Assembly: GCF_014196925.1 (NCBI RefSeq)
Contig: NZ_JACIEN010000001.1
Span: forward strand, 1,054,001 to 1,118,000
Direction: 5' to 3'
Length of the DNA stretch: 64,000 nucleotides
Origin: Chelatococcus caeni
GTDB taxonomy: Bacteria > Pseudomonadota > Alphaproteobacteria > Rhizobiales > Beijerinckiaceae
Shown here: positions 26,543 through 33,856 of the stretch, piece after piece
How the letters are laid out: each line of letters starts with the position of its first letter
Position numbering within the stretch: position 1 is the first letter of the stretch
Position numbers and translations under genes: made by a program
Notes under the pieces: generated by a model
Told to the model about the DNA's origin: nothing
The model's input: the letters and a program-made list of their open reading frames with translations, nothing else
Databases searched by the model: none

Positions 26543-27403
26543 ATGTTGCAGCGCATTCGGCGGCTGCTCGGACACTTAGAGCAGGTGGACCCGGGCGACG
26601 CAGTGGTGAATTCGTTCGCGAGCCTCAGGGAATTCCGCCGCAGCGTCCTCGATCGCCATGTCCGTTTTCCATGTGATGCGATCGAGATCGGTGCTTATGC
26701 GGCGCCGACCGTGTCGCACGACGAGGCTAACATCAGGTTCATCGATTTCTTCTCGACGGAAGAGCTCCGGGCGAAGGCGCGACAGGCAGGTGGCGATCCA
26801 GATGCCGTCGTGGAGGTCGATTACGTCTGCCGGGATGATAATTACGATATGGTGGTCAAGGACCAGTTCGACGTCGTGATCGCCAACCACGTATTCGAGC
26901 ATGTCGATCACGCGATACGCTGGCTCCAGACCACGCGGCGAATGCTACGATCCGGAGGGGTCCTGTTCCTGGTTTTGCCCGACAAGAAGTATAGCTTTGA
27001 TAAATTCCGGCCAGATACTCCATTCAGTCATATCCTGTTTGAATATCTTGCGGACGGTCAAGATGTTTCGGCCATTCATAACTTCGAGACTGCGTTATAT
27101 TATGACTTGGAGTACATCGGAAAGCAGAACGATCCCCAAAAGAAGCTGGACCTGGAAAGTTTGAGACGGGCAATCGCACCGAGCCATCCTGGCGTTCATC
27201 GGCATGTTTTCCTGGCCGAGACATTCGAGGATCGGATCATGCAGCCATTGCTGTTTACGGGCGTGGTTGATTTCGACCTGCTTGAGGTCGAAATGTGCAG
27301 GCAATTTGGAGAGTTTGCTGTTGTCCTTCGAGCCGGCGCGAGCGCCGAGAAGCACCCGCCAGACGGGTTGTTTCAGCCTGCGGTCGATAGCGTAACGTCT
27401 TAG
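26543..27403 (+). CDS. SAM-dependent methyltransferase of the polysaccharide locus
   Basis: A 286-residue class I methyltransferase-like protein. The SAM-binding strand is AIEIGAYAAPTV, which departs from the usual GxGxG. The acidic loop is VVEVDYV, and the post-motif region is FDVVIANHVFEHVDHAI followed by MLRSGGVLFLVLPD. The segment after it (KKYSFDKFRPDTPFSHI) is found in methyltransferases of surface-glycan loci. A G9 tract sits directly upstream of the ATG, and a 91-base gap separates it from the preceding glycosyltransferase. It probably methylates a sugar. The weak motif I leaves some doubt about activity. Confidence 0.8.
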   Translation: MLQRIRRLLGHLEQVDPGDAVVNSFASLREFRRSVLDRHVRFPCDAIEIGAYAAPTVSHDEANIRFIDFFSTEELRAKARQAGGDPDAVVEVDYVCRDDNYDMVVKDQFDVVIANHVFEHVDHAIRWLQTTRRMLRSGGVLFLVLPDKKYSFDKFRPDTPFSHILFEYLADGQDVSAIHNFETALYYDLEYIGKQNDPQKKLDLESLRRAIAPSHPGVHRHVFLAETFEDRIMQPLLFTGVVDFDLLEVEMCRQFGEFAVVLRAGASAEKHPPDGLFQPAVDSVTS

Positions 27404-27442
27404 CCAACCTCTCTCGCGTCTCCTCGTCCCGACTGCAAGGCG

Positions 27443-28687
27443 ATGGTATCGCCAGCAGGCGGGCAGTGCGACTTGGGAGATGTGGAGCATCCGCAGTGTG
27501 GTAATTGGACAGGTCAACGTGCTGTGCGTGTTCTCGTTCTGACATCGCGTGACATCTATGGGAATAGCGGTGAAGCTACCCTGATGCGCGGGAAAGAAGC
27601 CGCCCTGAAAACGATGGGCTGCTCCGTGACTTATCTCGGCTGCCGTTGGCAGTTACCAAACGAACCGGCCGATGAGAGCATCGTTCATCGGTTCGCGACG
27701 TGGCAGTGGCTGCTCAATCCACTAGGATGTTATGCCCGACTGAAGTCCCTCGTGGACGCTTGGCGTCCGGATGTCCTAGTCGTATCCGGACATTGGCTGA
27801 AATTTCACCCTTGGGTGATCGGGCGAATAAAGCGGCATCGGCCGATGGTCGTTTCGCTCGATCTGCAGGGAGCTATAGAGGAGTGGAGCGAGTACTCGCT
27901 CCTGCTCGGGAGCCGGACACTTTCCCGAGCATTCCGATGGCTGATCGGTTTCCACGAAGCCGAGCTTCTGCGGTATGTCGATGTGATCGAGGTGGTATCG
28001 CCGAACTTCAAGCGTTACGTGCAGGCAAAGTATCCTCGATTCGAGGGGGATATCGTCATCGTTCCTTGTGGTGTAACCGACGTATTCGACGATGCCGTCT
28101 ATCGAGAGTTGCGGAGCAAGTGGCGCAGAAGATTGAAGATCGATCCAAACGAGACGGCGGCAATCTATTCCGGCGGCCTATCACGATGGCAACGCGTCGA
28201 CGATGTGGTTACTTTTGCGCGCAAGAATCAGTGGCTAAAAGTATTTCTTTTAACAAATGGCGACCTTGGTCAGTCGAGGGAAGAGCTGCCGCCTAACGTT
28301 CGAACCGGCTCCCTGCCGCGCGAGGAGGCGATCGAGGCCTTATGCGCCTTCGACTACGGTTTCCTGCTGCGCTACGACGACCTAACGAACCACGTCGCTT
28401 TTCCAAATAAGGCGTCGGAGTACCTCAATGCGAGACTGAAGATTGTCATCGATTCTCGAAACTTAGGTTGCGTTCTTCCGGAGTTCTCGCACGCGTTCAT
28501 CTCCGTCGATGAGGTGGCTCAGATTGATCATCACAACGTGAAGCCTGCCTACTCGATCAGCAGTATTCGGTACCAAGAAACCGTGTGGCGATTGCTGGTT
28601 GCATATCGGGTGGCTTACGGACGGCTAGGCGCGCCAGTGACGGGCGGAAGGCAGCCTGGGTCGGGAGAAGCGGCACCGGTGGGTTGA
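27443..28687 (+). CDS. Glycosyltransferase, GT4-like, paralogue of 25336-26451
   Basis: About 414 residues from the ATG at 27443 (preceded by AAGGCG), or about 387 from a GTG at 27524 that begins VRVLVLTSRDIYGNSGEA, where homology starts. The C-terminal half has AIYSGGLSRWQRVDDVVTF and FLLRYDDLTNHVAFPNKASEY, aligning with the glycosyltransferase encoded two genes upstream. It is the last gene of the polysaccharide locus and converges on the integrase gene, with 106 bases between them and no obvious terminator. Confidence 0.82.
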   Translation: MVSPAGGQCDLGDVEHPQCGNWTGQRAVRVLVLTSRDIYGNSGEATLMRGKEAALKTMGCSVTYLGCRWQLPNEPADESIVHRFATWQWLLNPLGCYARLKSLVDAWRPDVLVVSGHWLKFHPWVIGRIKRHRPMVVSLDLQGAIEEWSEYSLLLGSRTLSRAFRWLIGFHEAELLRYVDVIEVVSPNFKRYVQAKYPRFEGDIVIVPCGVTDVFDDAVYRELRSKWRRRLKIDPNETAAIYSGGLSRWQRVDDVVTFARKNQWLKVFLLTNGDLGQSREELPPNVRTGSLPREEAIEALCAFDYGFLLRYDDLTNHVAFPNKASEYLNARLKIVIDSRNLGCVLPEFSHAFISVDEVAQIDHHNVKPAYSISSIRYQETVWRLLVAYRVAYGRLGAPVTGGRQPGSGEAAPVG

Positions 28688-28793
28688 CCGATAAAGGCTA
28701 GTCTCCCATTGGCCGGATGTCGGGCCCTGAAGCTCCGCCAAGTCGGGGCAGGTTGTCAGTTTGGATTTCGACTGAACGAACAGCTCATTCATC

Positions 28794-30107
28794 TCAGACT
28801 GTCGCGGGTGCGTTGAACGCGATCTTTTTAAGCCACTGCCGCTTCTGCTCCAGCGACGGGCCGGCGCCGTATTTCGGCCTGATCCACTTATGCCCCATCA
28901 GGCTCGCGATCACCTTCTCGGGCGCCTCGACGGCCGTCAGGCGGTCCTCGAAGGTGTGCCGCAGCGAGTAGGCCGAGTGGTTGTCGCTTGGCAGCAGATT
29001 GTGCTCGGCGAGGTATTTGTTCACCACCGCCGAGAAGCTGTCGGGCTTGTCCCGGTATCGGGGAAAGCCGTCGGGGAAGGCACTGGCCGCCGCGAGCGCC
29101 ACGCCGACGAGGGGAATGTCGCGATTGGACTGGTCGGTCTTCATCCTGCGCCCGTCTGGACGGACCTGCACATGCGGCACCTTGGCGCCAAGCTGAATCG
29201 TCTGCTTTGTTAGATTCGTCACCTCGGAAAGGCGCAGCCCCGTCTCGACGACGATATAGAGTGCGGCACGGGCTTCCGGATTGAGGCCCGCGAGGGCGCC
29301 TTCGTGCAGGATGTTGTTCTGCACGAAGGCGATATCGAACGCGTCACGATGGCCGTCGTCATCGGCGAACCGGAGCTCGCCAAATGGCGCCCCGATTCCG
29401 AGCCGGAGACGCTTGTCGAGGGTCTTGAGCATCCTGTTGAGATGCCCGATGTCCTTGTTGGCCGTGCCCCACTTCAGGTTTTCGCGCTCGACCTTCTCCT
29501 GCCACCAGTCCCGGAAATCGAGTGCGTCGTTGCGGGTGATCTCCGTGACGGGCTTGTCGGTGATCTTGGCGATGAGGTTCTCGATGGCCCGCTTCTTCGG
29601 ATTGCGCCATTTGCGCATCTGGTTCTCCGACATGCCCGCCAGCGCATCCTTTTCGAGGCGCTCGTACTCTTTCAGCAAGCCCGATAGGCGCAGCACCGGC
29701 CGCTCCGCACCTCCGAGGGCACCGGCCACAGCAACCTCGTCTTCAACCAGGCCGCGACCTTCCAGGGCTTCGATTCGGCGCATGAGCTCGTCGGCCGATC
29801 GGTCGGCGATGAGCGCGACCATGTCGACGTATTCAAGACCCATGGCCCGCGATCGCTGCCGGGCGGCTTCGTATCGCTGGCGCGCCTCGTCGCGGCGTCC
29901 CTCAAGCAGTCCATGCCAATAGGTTTCGAGATCCGAGTTGATTCGAGTCGCAACCCGCGCCGCGCGGCGGCCGGATGGATCATCGCTGACGGCAATGCGC
30001 GTCGAAACGCGCACGAGCACCCGCCTGTCGAACTGCGCATAGACGTCTGGAACCCGGCGCACATAGGTCCATATGCCGCCGCGCTTCGTGAGGAAACGCC
30101 CCGCCAT
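28794..30107 (-). CDS. int: Tyrosine recombinase (island integrase)
   Basis: A 437-residue phage-type integrase. The N terminus (MAGRFLTKRGGIWTYVRRVP) is an arm-binding-like domain seen in tRNA-targeting integrases. The core-binding domain spans about 150-245. The catalytic domain shows the first Arg in ETGLRLSEVTNL, box II as AYSLRHTFEDRL (a Tyr in place of the first His, as in many phage enzymes), and the final His and Tyr region in LMGHKWIRPKYG. The gene starts 123 bases from the 3' end of tRNA-Asn. No excisionase gene was recognised nearby. It should catalyse recombination between the 73-base repeats. Confidence 0.93.
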   Translation of the reverse strand: MAGRFLTKRGGIWTYVRRVPDVYAQFDRRVLVRVSTRIAVSDDPSGRRAARVATRINSDLETYWHGLLEGRRDEARQRYEAARQRSRAMGLEYVDMVALIADRSADELMRRIEALEGRGLVEDEVAVAGALGGAERPVLRLSGLLKEYERLEKDALAGMSENQMRKWRNPKKRAIENLIAKITDKPVTEITRNDALDFRDWWQEKVERENLKWGTANKDIGHLNRMLKTLDKRLRLGIGAPFGELRFADDDGHRDAFDIAFVQNNILHEGALAGLNPEARAALYIVVETGLRLSEVTNLTKQTIQLGAKVPHVQVRPDGRRMKTDQSNRDIPLVGVALAAASAFPDGFPRYRDKPDSFSAVVNKYLAEHNLLPSDNHSAYSLRHTFEDRLTAVEAPEKVIASLMGHKWIRPKYGAGPSLEQKRQWLKKIAFNAPATV

Positions 30108-30179
30108 GCCGCCCCCAAAAGCAAGCCCACGTTAGCCGCATGTTACACAGTTTTGTTACACAGCGGCAGGCCGCGGATC

Positions 30180-30252
30180 AAGGCGATCGGCGCGATCTGA
30201 GGCGTCACAACGATTTTGGGAGGAAGAAGGTGGCTCCCCGAGCAGGACTCGA
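30180..30252. repeat. tRNA-proximal attachment-site repeat
   Basis: These 73 bases match 14505-14577 with two mismatches. Bases 30231-30252 are the 3' end of tRNA-Asn, so crossover restores an intact tRNA. The integrase gene begins 73 bases to the left. Confidence 0.9.
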
Positions 30253-30306
30253 ACCTGCGACCATTCGATTAACAGTCGAACGCTCTACCAACTGAGCTAT
30301 CGGGGA
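30231..30306 (-). tRNA. tRNA-Asn (GTT)
   Basis: A 76-base cloverleaf on the minus strand. The acceptor stem TCCCCGA pairs with TCGGGGA; the D-arm is GCTCAGTTGGTAGAGC; the anticodon loop is CTGTTAA with anticodon GTT; the T-arm is GCAGGTTCGAGTCCTGC. CCA is encoded. It is the integration target of the island. Confidence 0.96.
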
Positions 30307-30447
30307 TCACGGCCGGTTGACTATATCATGACAGGCGCGCCTGCAACCCCTTTTCGCGCCCGTCACCAGGCTGTGGATTGACGGGGAGGGCACCCCGAAA
30401 ACGGATGTTGCGGAAGGGCCCGCGCCTTTGGTATGAACCCGCGGCGA

Positions 30448-30521
30448 GGCCTCGTGGCGGAGTGGTTACGCAGAGGACTGCAAATCCTTGCACCCCGGTT
30501 CGATTCCGGGCGAGGCCTCCA
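30448..30521 (+). tRNA. tRNA-Cys (GCA)
   Basis: A 74-base cloverleaf with acceptor stem GGCCTCG/CGAGGCC, anticodon loop CTGCAAA (anticodon GCA), T-arm CCCGGTTCGATTCCGGG and encoded CCA. It lies 100 bases upstream of the isoaspartyl methyltransferase-like gene and outside the island. Confidence 0.95.
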
Positions 30522-30621
30522 CATCCGGCGATACCGCTTTCGGGATCGAACCCGCCGGCCCGATGCCAGCGGGAACGCTGCCCGGGGCGTTCCGCCGGCA
30601 GCGCTCCTGAAAGGTCCCCCG

Positions 30622-31287
30622 ATGCTCGATTTCGCCCAAGCCCGCCGCACCATGGTGGACTGCCAGGTCAGAACCTTCGACGTGGTGGACCATGCGTTGC
30701 TGAGCGTCCTCGAGGAGGTGCCGCGCGAGCGTTTCGTGCCGGCCGGCGAGGAAGCCACCGCCTATTCCGACCGGGCCCTCACCCTGGCGCGGTTCGCCGA
30801 CGGCACGGCGCGCGTGATGCTGGCGCCGATGGTGCTCGCCCGCATGGTTCAGGCCCTCGACATCGAGCCCGGCAGCCGCATCCTCGATGTGGCCGGCGGC
30901 ACGGGCTATTCGAGCGCCGTGATGGAACGCCTCGGCGGCGAGGTCGTCATGGTCGAGAGCGACCCGGCCCTGGCCGAGCGTGCGAAGGCTCTCCTGGCCG
31001 ACCTCGGCTGTGAGGTCCCGGTCCATGTGGGGCCGGTCGCCGAAGGCCATGCCGCAGGCGCGCCCTATGATCTGATTCTCGTGAACGGGGCCTATGAGGC
31101 CGTTCCGGACACGTTGCTGGCCCAGCTCGCCGAAGGTGGCAGGCTCGCCGCGGTCGATGCCTCGGAAGGGGCGGGCCGGGTCGTGCTTTTCCAGCGCGCG
31201 GGGGAGGCGGTGGGCTGCCGGCGCCTGTTCGATGCGTCGGCGCCGGTGGTCGAGGGGCTGCGGCGCGCGCCGTCCTTCCAGTTTTGA
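30622..31287 (+). CDS. Protein-L-isoaspartate O-methyltransferase family protein
   Basis: A 221-residue class I methyltransferase. The family's N-terminal pattern is MVDCQVRTFDVVDHALL, then VPRERFVP; the SAM motif I is ILDVAGGTGYSSAVM; later motifs are YDLILVNGAYE and LAEGGRLAAVD. The residues that act on isoaspartyl substrates in Pcm are partly changed, and members next to tolC in Alphaproteobacteria form a distinct subgroup whose substrate is unproven. The ATG at 30622 is chosen because an in-frame upstream extension would run through tRNA-Cys. Confidence 0.88.
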   Translation: MLDFAQARRTMVDCQVRTFDVVDHALLSVLEEVPRERFVPAGEEATAYSDRALTLARFADGTARVMLAPMVLARMVQALDIEPGSRILDVAGGTGYSSAVMERLGGEVVMVESDPALAERAKALLADLGCEVPVHVGPVAEGHAAGAPYDLILVNGAYEAVPDTLLAQLAEGGRLAAVDASEGAGRVVLFQRAGEAVGCRRLFDASAPVVEGLRRAPSFQF

Positions 31288-31479
31288 CGGTTTCCCAACC
31301 TTCCGGCGTGTGTCGCATTTTTGCGGCACAATCAGAAAAGTTGGCGCGCGCGTCCGCGTCAGCAGTTCTCGCTGCCGGATCCGGGCTGTATGCTCGCCCC
31401 CGAGCGTTCGCAGGGGCTGGCACGTTCGACAAAGGATTCTGAGGTGCTTTTCAGGCCTCGACATGACGGGAAGGTGGCC

Positions 31480-32874
31480 GTGATTCGACATTCGAAGACC
31501 ACCGGGGCGAAGTGGCTGAAGCTTGCGGCACTGTCCGGTACCATCCTCGCATCCTGCGCCACCGCGCAGGCGGAGACGATGTCCGGCGCGCTGGCAAAGG
31601 CTTACGAGAACAACCCGTCGCTGAACGTCCAGCGCGCGCAGGTGCGCATCACGGACGAGAACGTGCCGCGGGCCAAGGGTGGCTGGCGCCCGTCTATCAA
31701 CGCGCAGGGCACTATCGGTGCCCTTTCCCTGAATTCGCGGACGCCCAACGTGGGCCGCTCGAACGACGATCTCTTCCGCCGCTCCATCGGTATCGAGGTG
31801 CAGCAGATGATCTTCGACAGCGGGCGCACCCTCAACAACGTGCGTGCGTCCGAATCGCAGGTCTTCGGGGCCCGCGAGACCCTTCGCAACACCGAGCAGA
31901 GCGTGCTGCTCGACGGCGTCATCGCCTACATGAACGTGCTGCGCGACACGGCCGTCTACAACCTGCAGACCAACAACGTCGAGGTGCTGCAGGAGCAGCT
32001 GCGCCAGACGAAGGACCGGTTCGACGTCGGCGAGGTGACGCGCACGGACGTCGCCCAGGCCGAGGCGGCGCTGGCGGCCGGGCGCGCCCAGCAGAGCGTG
32101 GCCCAGGCCAATCTCAGGTCCAGCATCGCGACCTACCGGCAGGTGATCGGCGTCGAGCCCAAGCAGCTCGGGCCCGGCATCTCGGCCGAGAAATACCTGC
32201 CGAAGACGGTGGACCAGGCCGTCGCCCTCGGCCTGCAGCGCCATCCGGCGATCGCCTCCGCGCAGCACAGCGTCGACACGGCCGAGCTGCAGGTGAAGGC
32301 GACGGAGGCGCAGCTCCTGCCGGACTTCCGCGTCGCGGCGGGCGTGTCGCAGAGCTGGGACCAGAACATCTCCGGCGACCGGCGCACGAGCGCCTCGATC
32401 ATCGGCACGCTGAACGTCCCGATCTACGAGGGCGGCGTGGTCTATGCGCAGACCCGGCAGGCCAAGGAGACGGCCGGCCAGGCGCGCATTCAGGTCGATC
32501 TCATCCGCGACCAGGTGCGTCAGCAGGTCATCGCCACCTGGTCGCAGCTGGAGGCGGCCAAGCAGCAGATCACGGCGGCGCAGGCGCAGGTGGAGGCCAA
32601 CCAGGTCGCGCTCGAGGGCGTCCGCGAGGAGGCCAAGGTCGGCCAGCGCACGACCCTCGACGTCCTCAACGCCCAGCAGGCGCTGCTCAATTCCCGCGTC
32701 GAGCTGGTCACGGCCCAGCGCGACCGCATCGTCGCCTCCTACGGCGTCCTCTCGGCTGTCGGCCGCCTTGCGGCTCCGACGCTCGGTCTCAGGGTCGCGG
32801 CCTACGATCCGAAGATCCACTTCGAGCAGGTCAAGGACAAGTGGATCGGTCTCGACACGCCGAGCGGCAAGTAG
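31480..32874 (+). CDS. tolC: TolC-family outer-membrane efflux protein
   Basis: About 464 residues from a GTG at 31480, preceded by AAGG; a GTG two codons earlier is also possible. Residues 1-30 form a signal peptide (LKLAALSGTILASCATAQA). The mature protein has two repeats of the outer-membrane efflux domain, each with long helices rich in Ala, Gln and Glu and membrane strands: LAKAYENNPSLNVQRAQVRI at the start and RTTLDVLNAQQALLNSRVEL near the end are the hallmark repeats. It should be the trimeric outer-membrane duct for type I secretion or drug efflux. The exporter operon at 3112-8122 has no outer-membrane partner of its own and could use it. Confidence 0.92.
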   Translation: MIRHSKTTGAKWLKLAALSGTILASCATAQAETMSGALAKAYENNPSLNVQRAQVRITDENVPRAKGGWRPSINAQGTIGALSLNSRTPNVGRSNDDLFRRSIGIEVQQMIFDSGRTLNNVRASESQVFGARETLRNTEQSVLLDGVIAYMNVLRDTAVYNLQTNNVEVLQEQLRQTKDRFDVGEVTRTDVAQAEAALAAGRAQQSVAQANLRSSIATYRQVIGVEPKQLGPGISAEKYLPKTVDQAVALGLQRHPAIASAQHSVDTAELQVKATEAQLLPDFRVAAGVSQSWDQNISGDRRTSASIIGTLNVPIYEGGVVYAQTRQAKETAGQARIQVDLIRDQVRQQVIATWSQLEAAKQQITAAQAQVEANQVALEGVREEAKVGQRTTLDVLNAQQALLNSRVELVTAQRDRIVASYGVLSAVGRLAAPTLGLRVAAYDPKIHFEQVKDKWIGLDTPSGK

Positions 32875-33017
32875 CAGCGGTGGTATTTAGCGGCCGAAAA
32901 TGCCGCTAAATCCTGTGGTCTTCGGGGCGGGGCGCTTGCCTCGCCCTTTGTGCGTGAAATACTCGGCTGACGGAGACGGACGTGATTCTCGCGTCCGACA
33001 ATTGATCGGTGCGACGC

Positions 33018-33725
33018 ATGAATTCGGCGAGCCCCAAGCTGCAGGACCCTGCGAAGACGCCCGAGCCGACGATGGACGAGATTCTCGCATCCATCCGGCG
33101 TATCATCACGGAGGACCAGCCCTCGGCTGCGCCGGCCCCCCGGGCCCCCGCGGCGGAGGAGCGCGGCCCCCGCCAGGAAGGCGCGCGTCCTGAAAGCGTC
33201 CGGCCCGAGAACGCGCGTCGGGAAGTCCCCGGCCGCGAGCGGGCACGCCGGGACGAATCCTTCCTGCCGGAGCCGCCGCGCAGGCCCGCTGCAGCGGAGG
33301 AGGCCATGGCCGCTCTCCGCCCGGCGGCCCCGGGGCCCGTGCCGACCGTGACGCCGCCGGCCGCGTCGGCCGGAGGCGAGGGCCTCTCGCGCGCCGCCAT
33401 CGAGCGCAGCATCGCCGAGGAGGCCATGCCGTCGCTGGTCGCCTCGCTTTCGGCAGCGCTCCCGCCGCGGCAGCCCGAGCCTGCGACGGCTCCGCGGGAG
33501 GCGAGGGATGACCTGCTCTCGCCCCAGGCCGGCGCCAGCGTCGCCTCCTCCTTCGAGGCCCTGACGTCGAACGTCTCCGGCCAGGGAGCGCGCACGCTGG
33601 AGGATCTGGTGCGCGAGATGCTGCGCCCCATGCTCAAGGCCTGGCTCGACGACAACCTTCCGGCCCTCGTCGAGCGGCTCGTGCGCCAGGAGATCGAGCG
33701 CGTGGCGCGCGGCGGCCGGCGCTGA
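33018..33725 (+). CDS. popZ: PopZ-like polar-organising protein (DUF2497)
   Basis: A 235-residue protein with the three-part layout of PopZ. The short N-terminal helix (PTMDEILASIRRIITEDQ) is the partner-binding region. A long low-complexity middle of about 130 residues follows; it is Pro/Glu-rich and unusually Arg-rich compared with the acidic spacer of Caulobacter PopZ. The C-terminal oligomerisation helices are TLEDLVREMLRPMLKAWLDD and LPALVERLVRQEIERVAR. PopZ forms a polar matrix that anchors ParB and the chromosome origin. Its place between tolC and valS is conserved in Alphaproteobacteria. The ATG at 33018 is preferred over the GTG at 33009. Confidence 0.85.
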   Translation: MNSASPKLQDPAKTPEPTMDEILASIRRIITEDQPSAAPAPRAPAAEERGPRQEGARPESVRPENARREVPGRERARRDESFLPEPPRRPAAAEEAMAALRPAAPGPVPTVTPPAASAGGEGLSRAAIERSIAEEAMPSLVASLSAALPPRQPEPATAPREARDDLLSPQAGASVASSFEALTSNVSGQGARTLEDLVREMLRPMLKAWLDDNLPALVERLVRQEIERVARGGRR

Positions 33726-33856
33726 GCCTTCCTGCGTCGCCCGGCGCCTGATCGGCCGCTCCGCCCGGTCGGCGATTGACTTATGCCCTCCGCTTCGCTT
33801 TCTACCAGTCGGTTCCCCGCGCCGGCCCCCGCCGGCGCGCGCAAATGGTTTGGGTG

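Larger units (their letters stand above)
14505..30252. mobile_element. Genomic island integrated at tRNA-Asn
   Basis: About 15.7 kb is bracketed by a 73-base direct repeat. The right copy runs from the T-arm and 3' end of tRNA-Asn into adjacent DNA. A tyrosine recombinase gene lies 123 bases from the tRNA and reads away from it, the classic arrangement. Cargo from left to right: phage-type genes (14753-17084), then a polysaccharide locus (17386-28687) of visibly lower G+C than the flanks. No replication, conjugation or capsid genes are present, so the island is probably not self-transmissible and may depend on a helper. The chromosome resumes with ackA on the left and tRNA-Cys on the right. 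Confidence 0.88.

Noticed and set aside
30433-30621. N-terminal extension of the isoaspartyl methyltransferase-like gene
   Set aside because: It would translate through tRNA-Cys; the family N terminus begins at the ATG at 30622.
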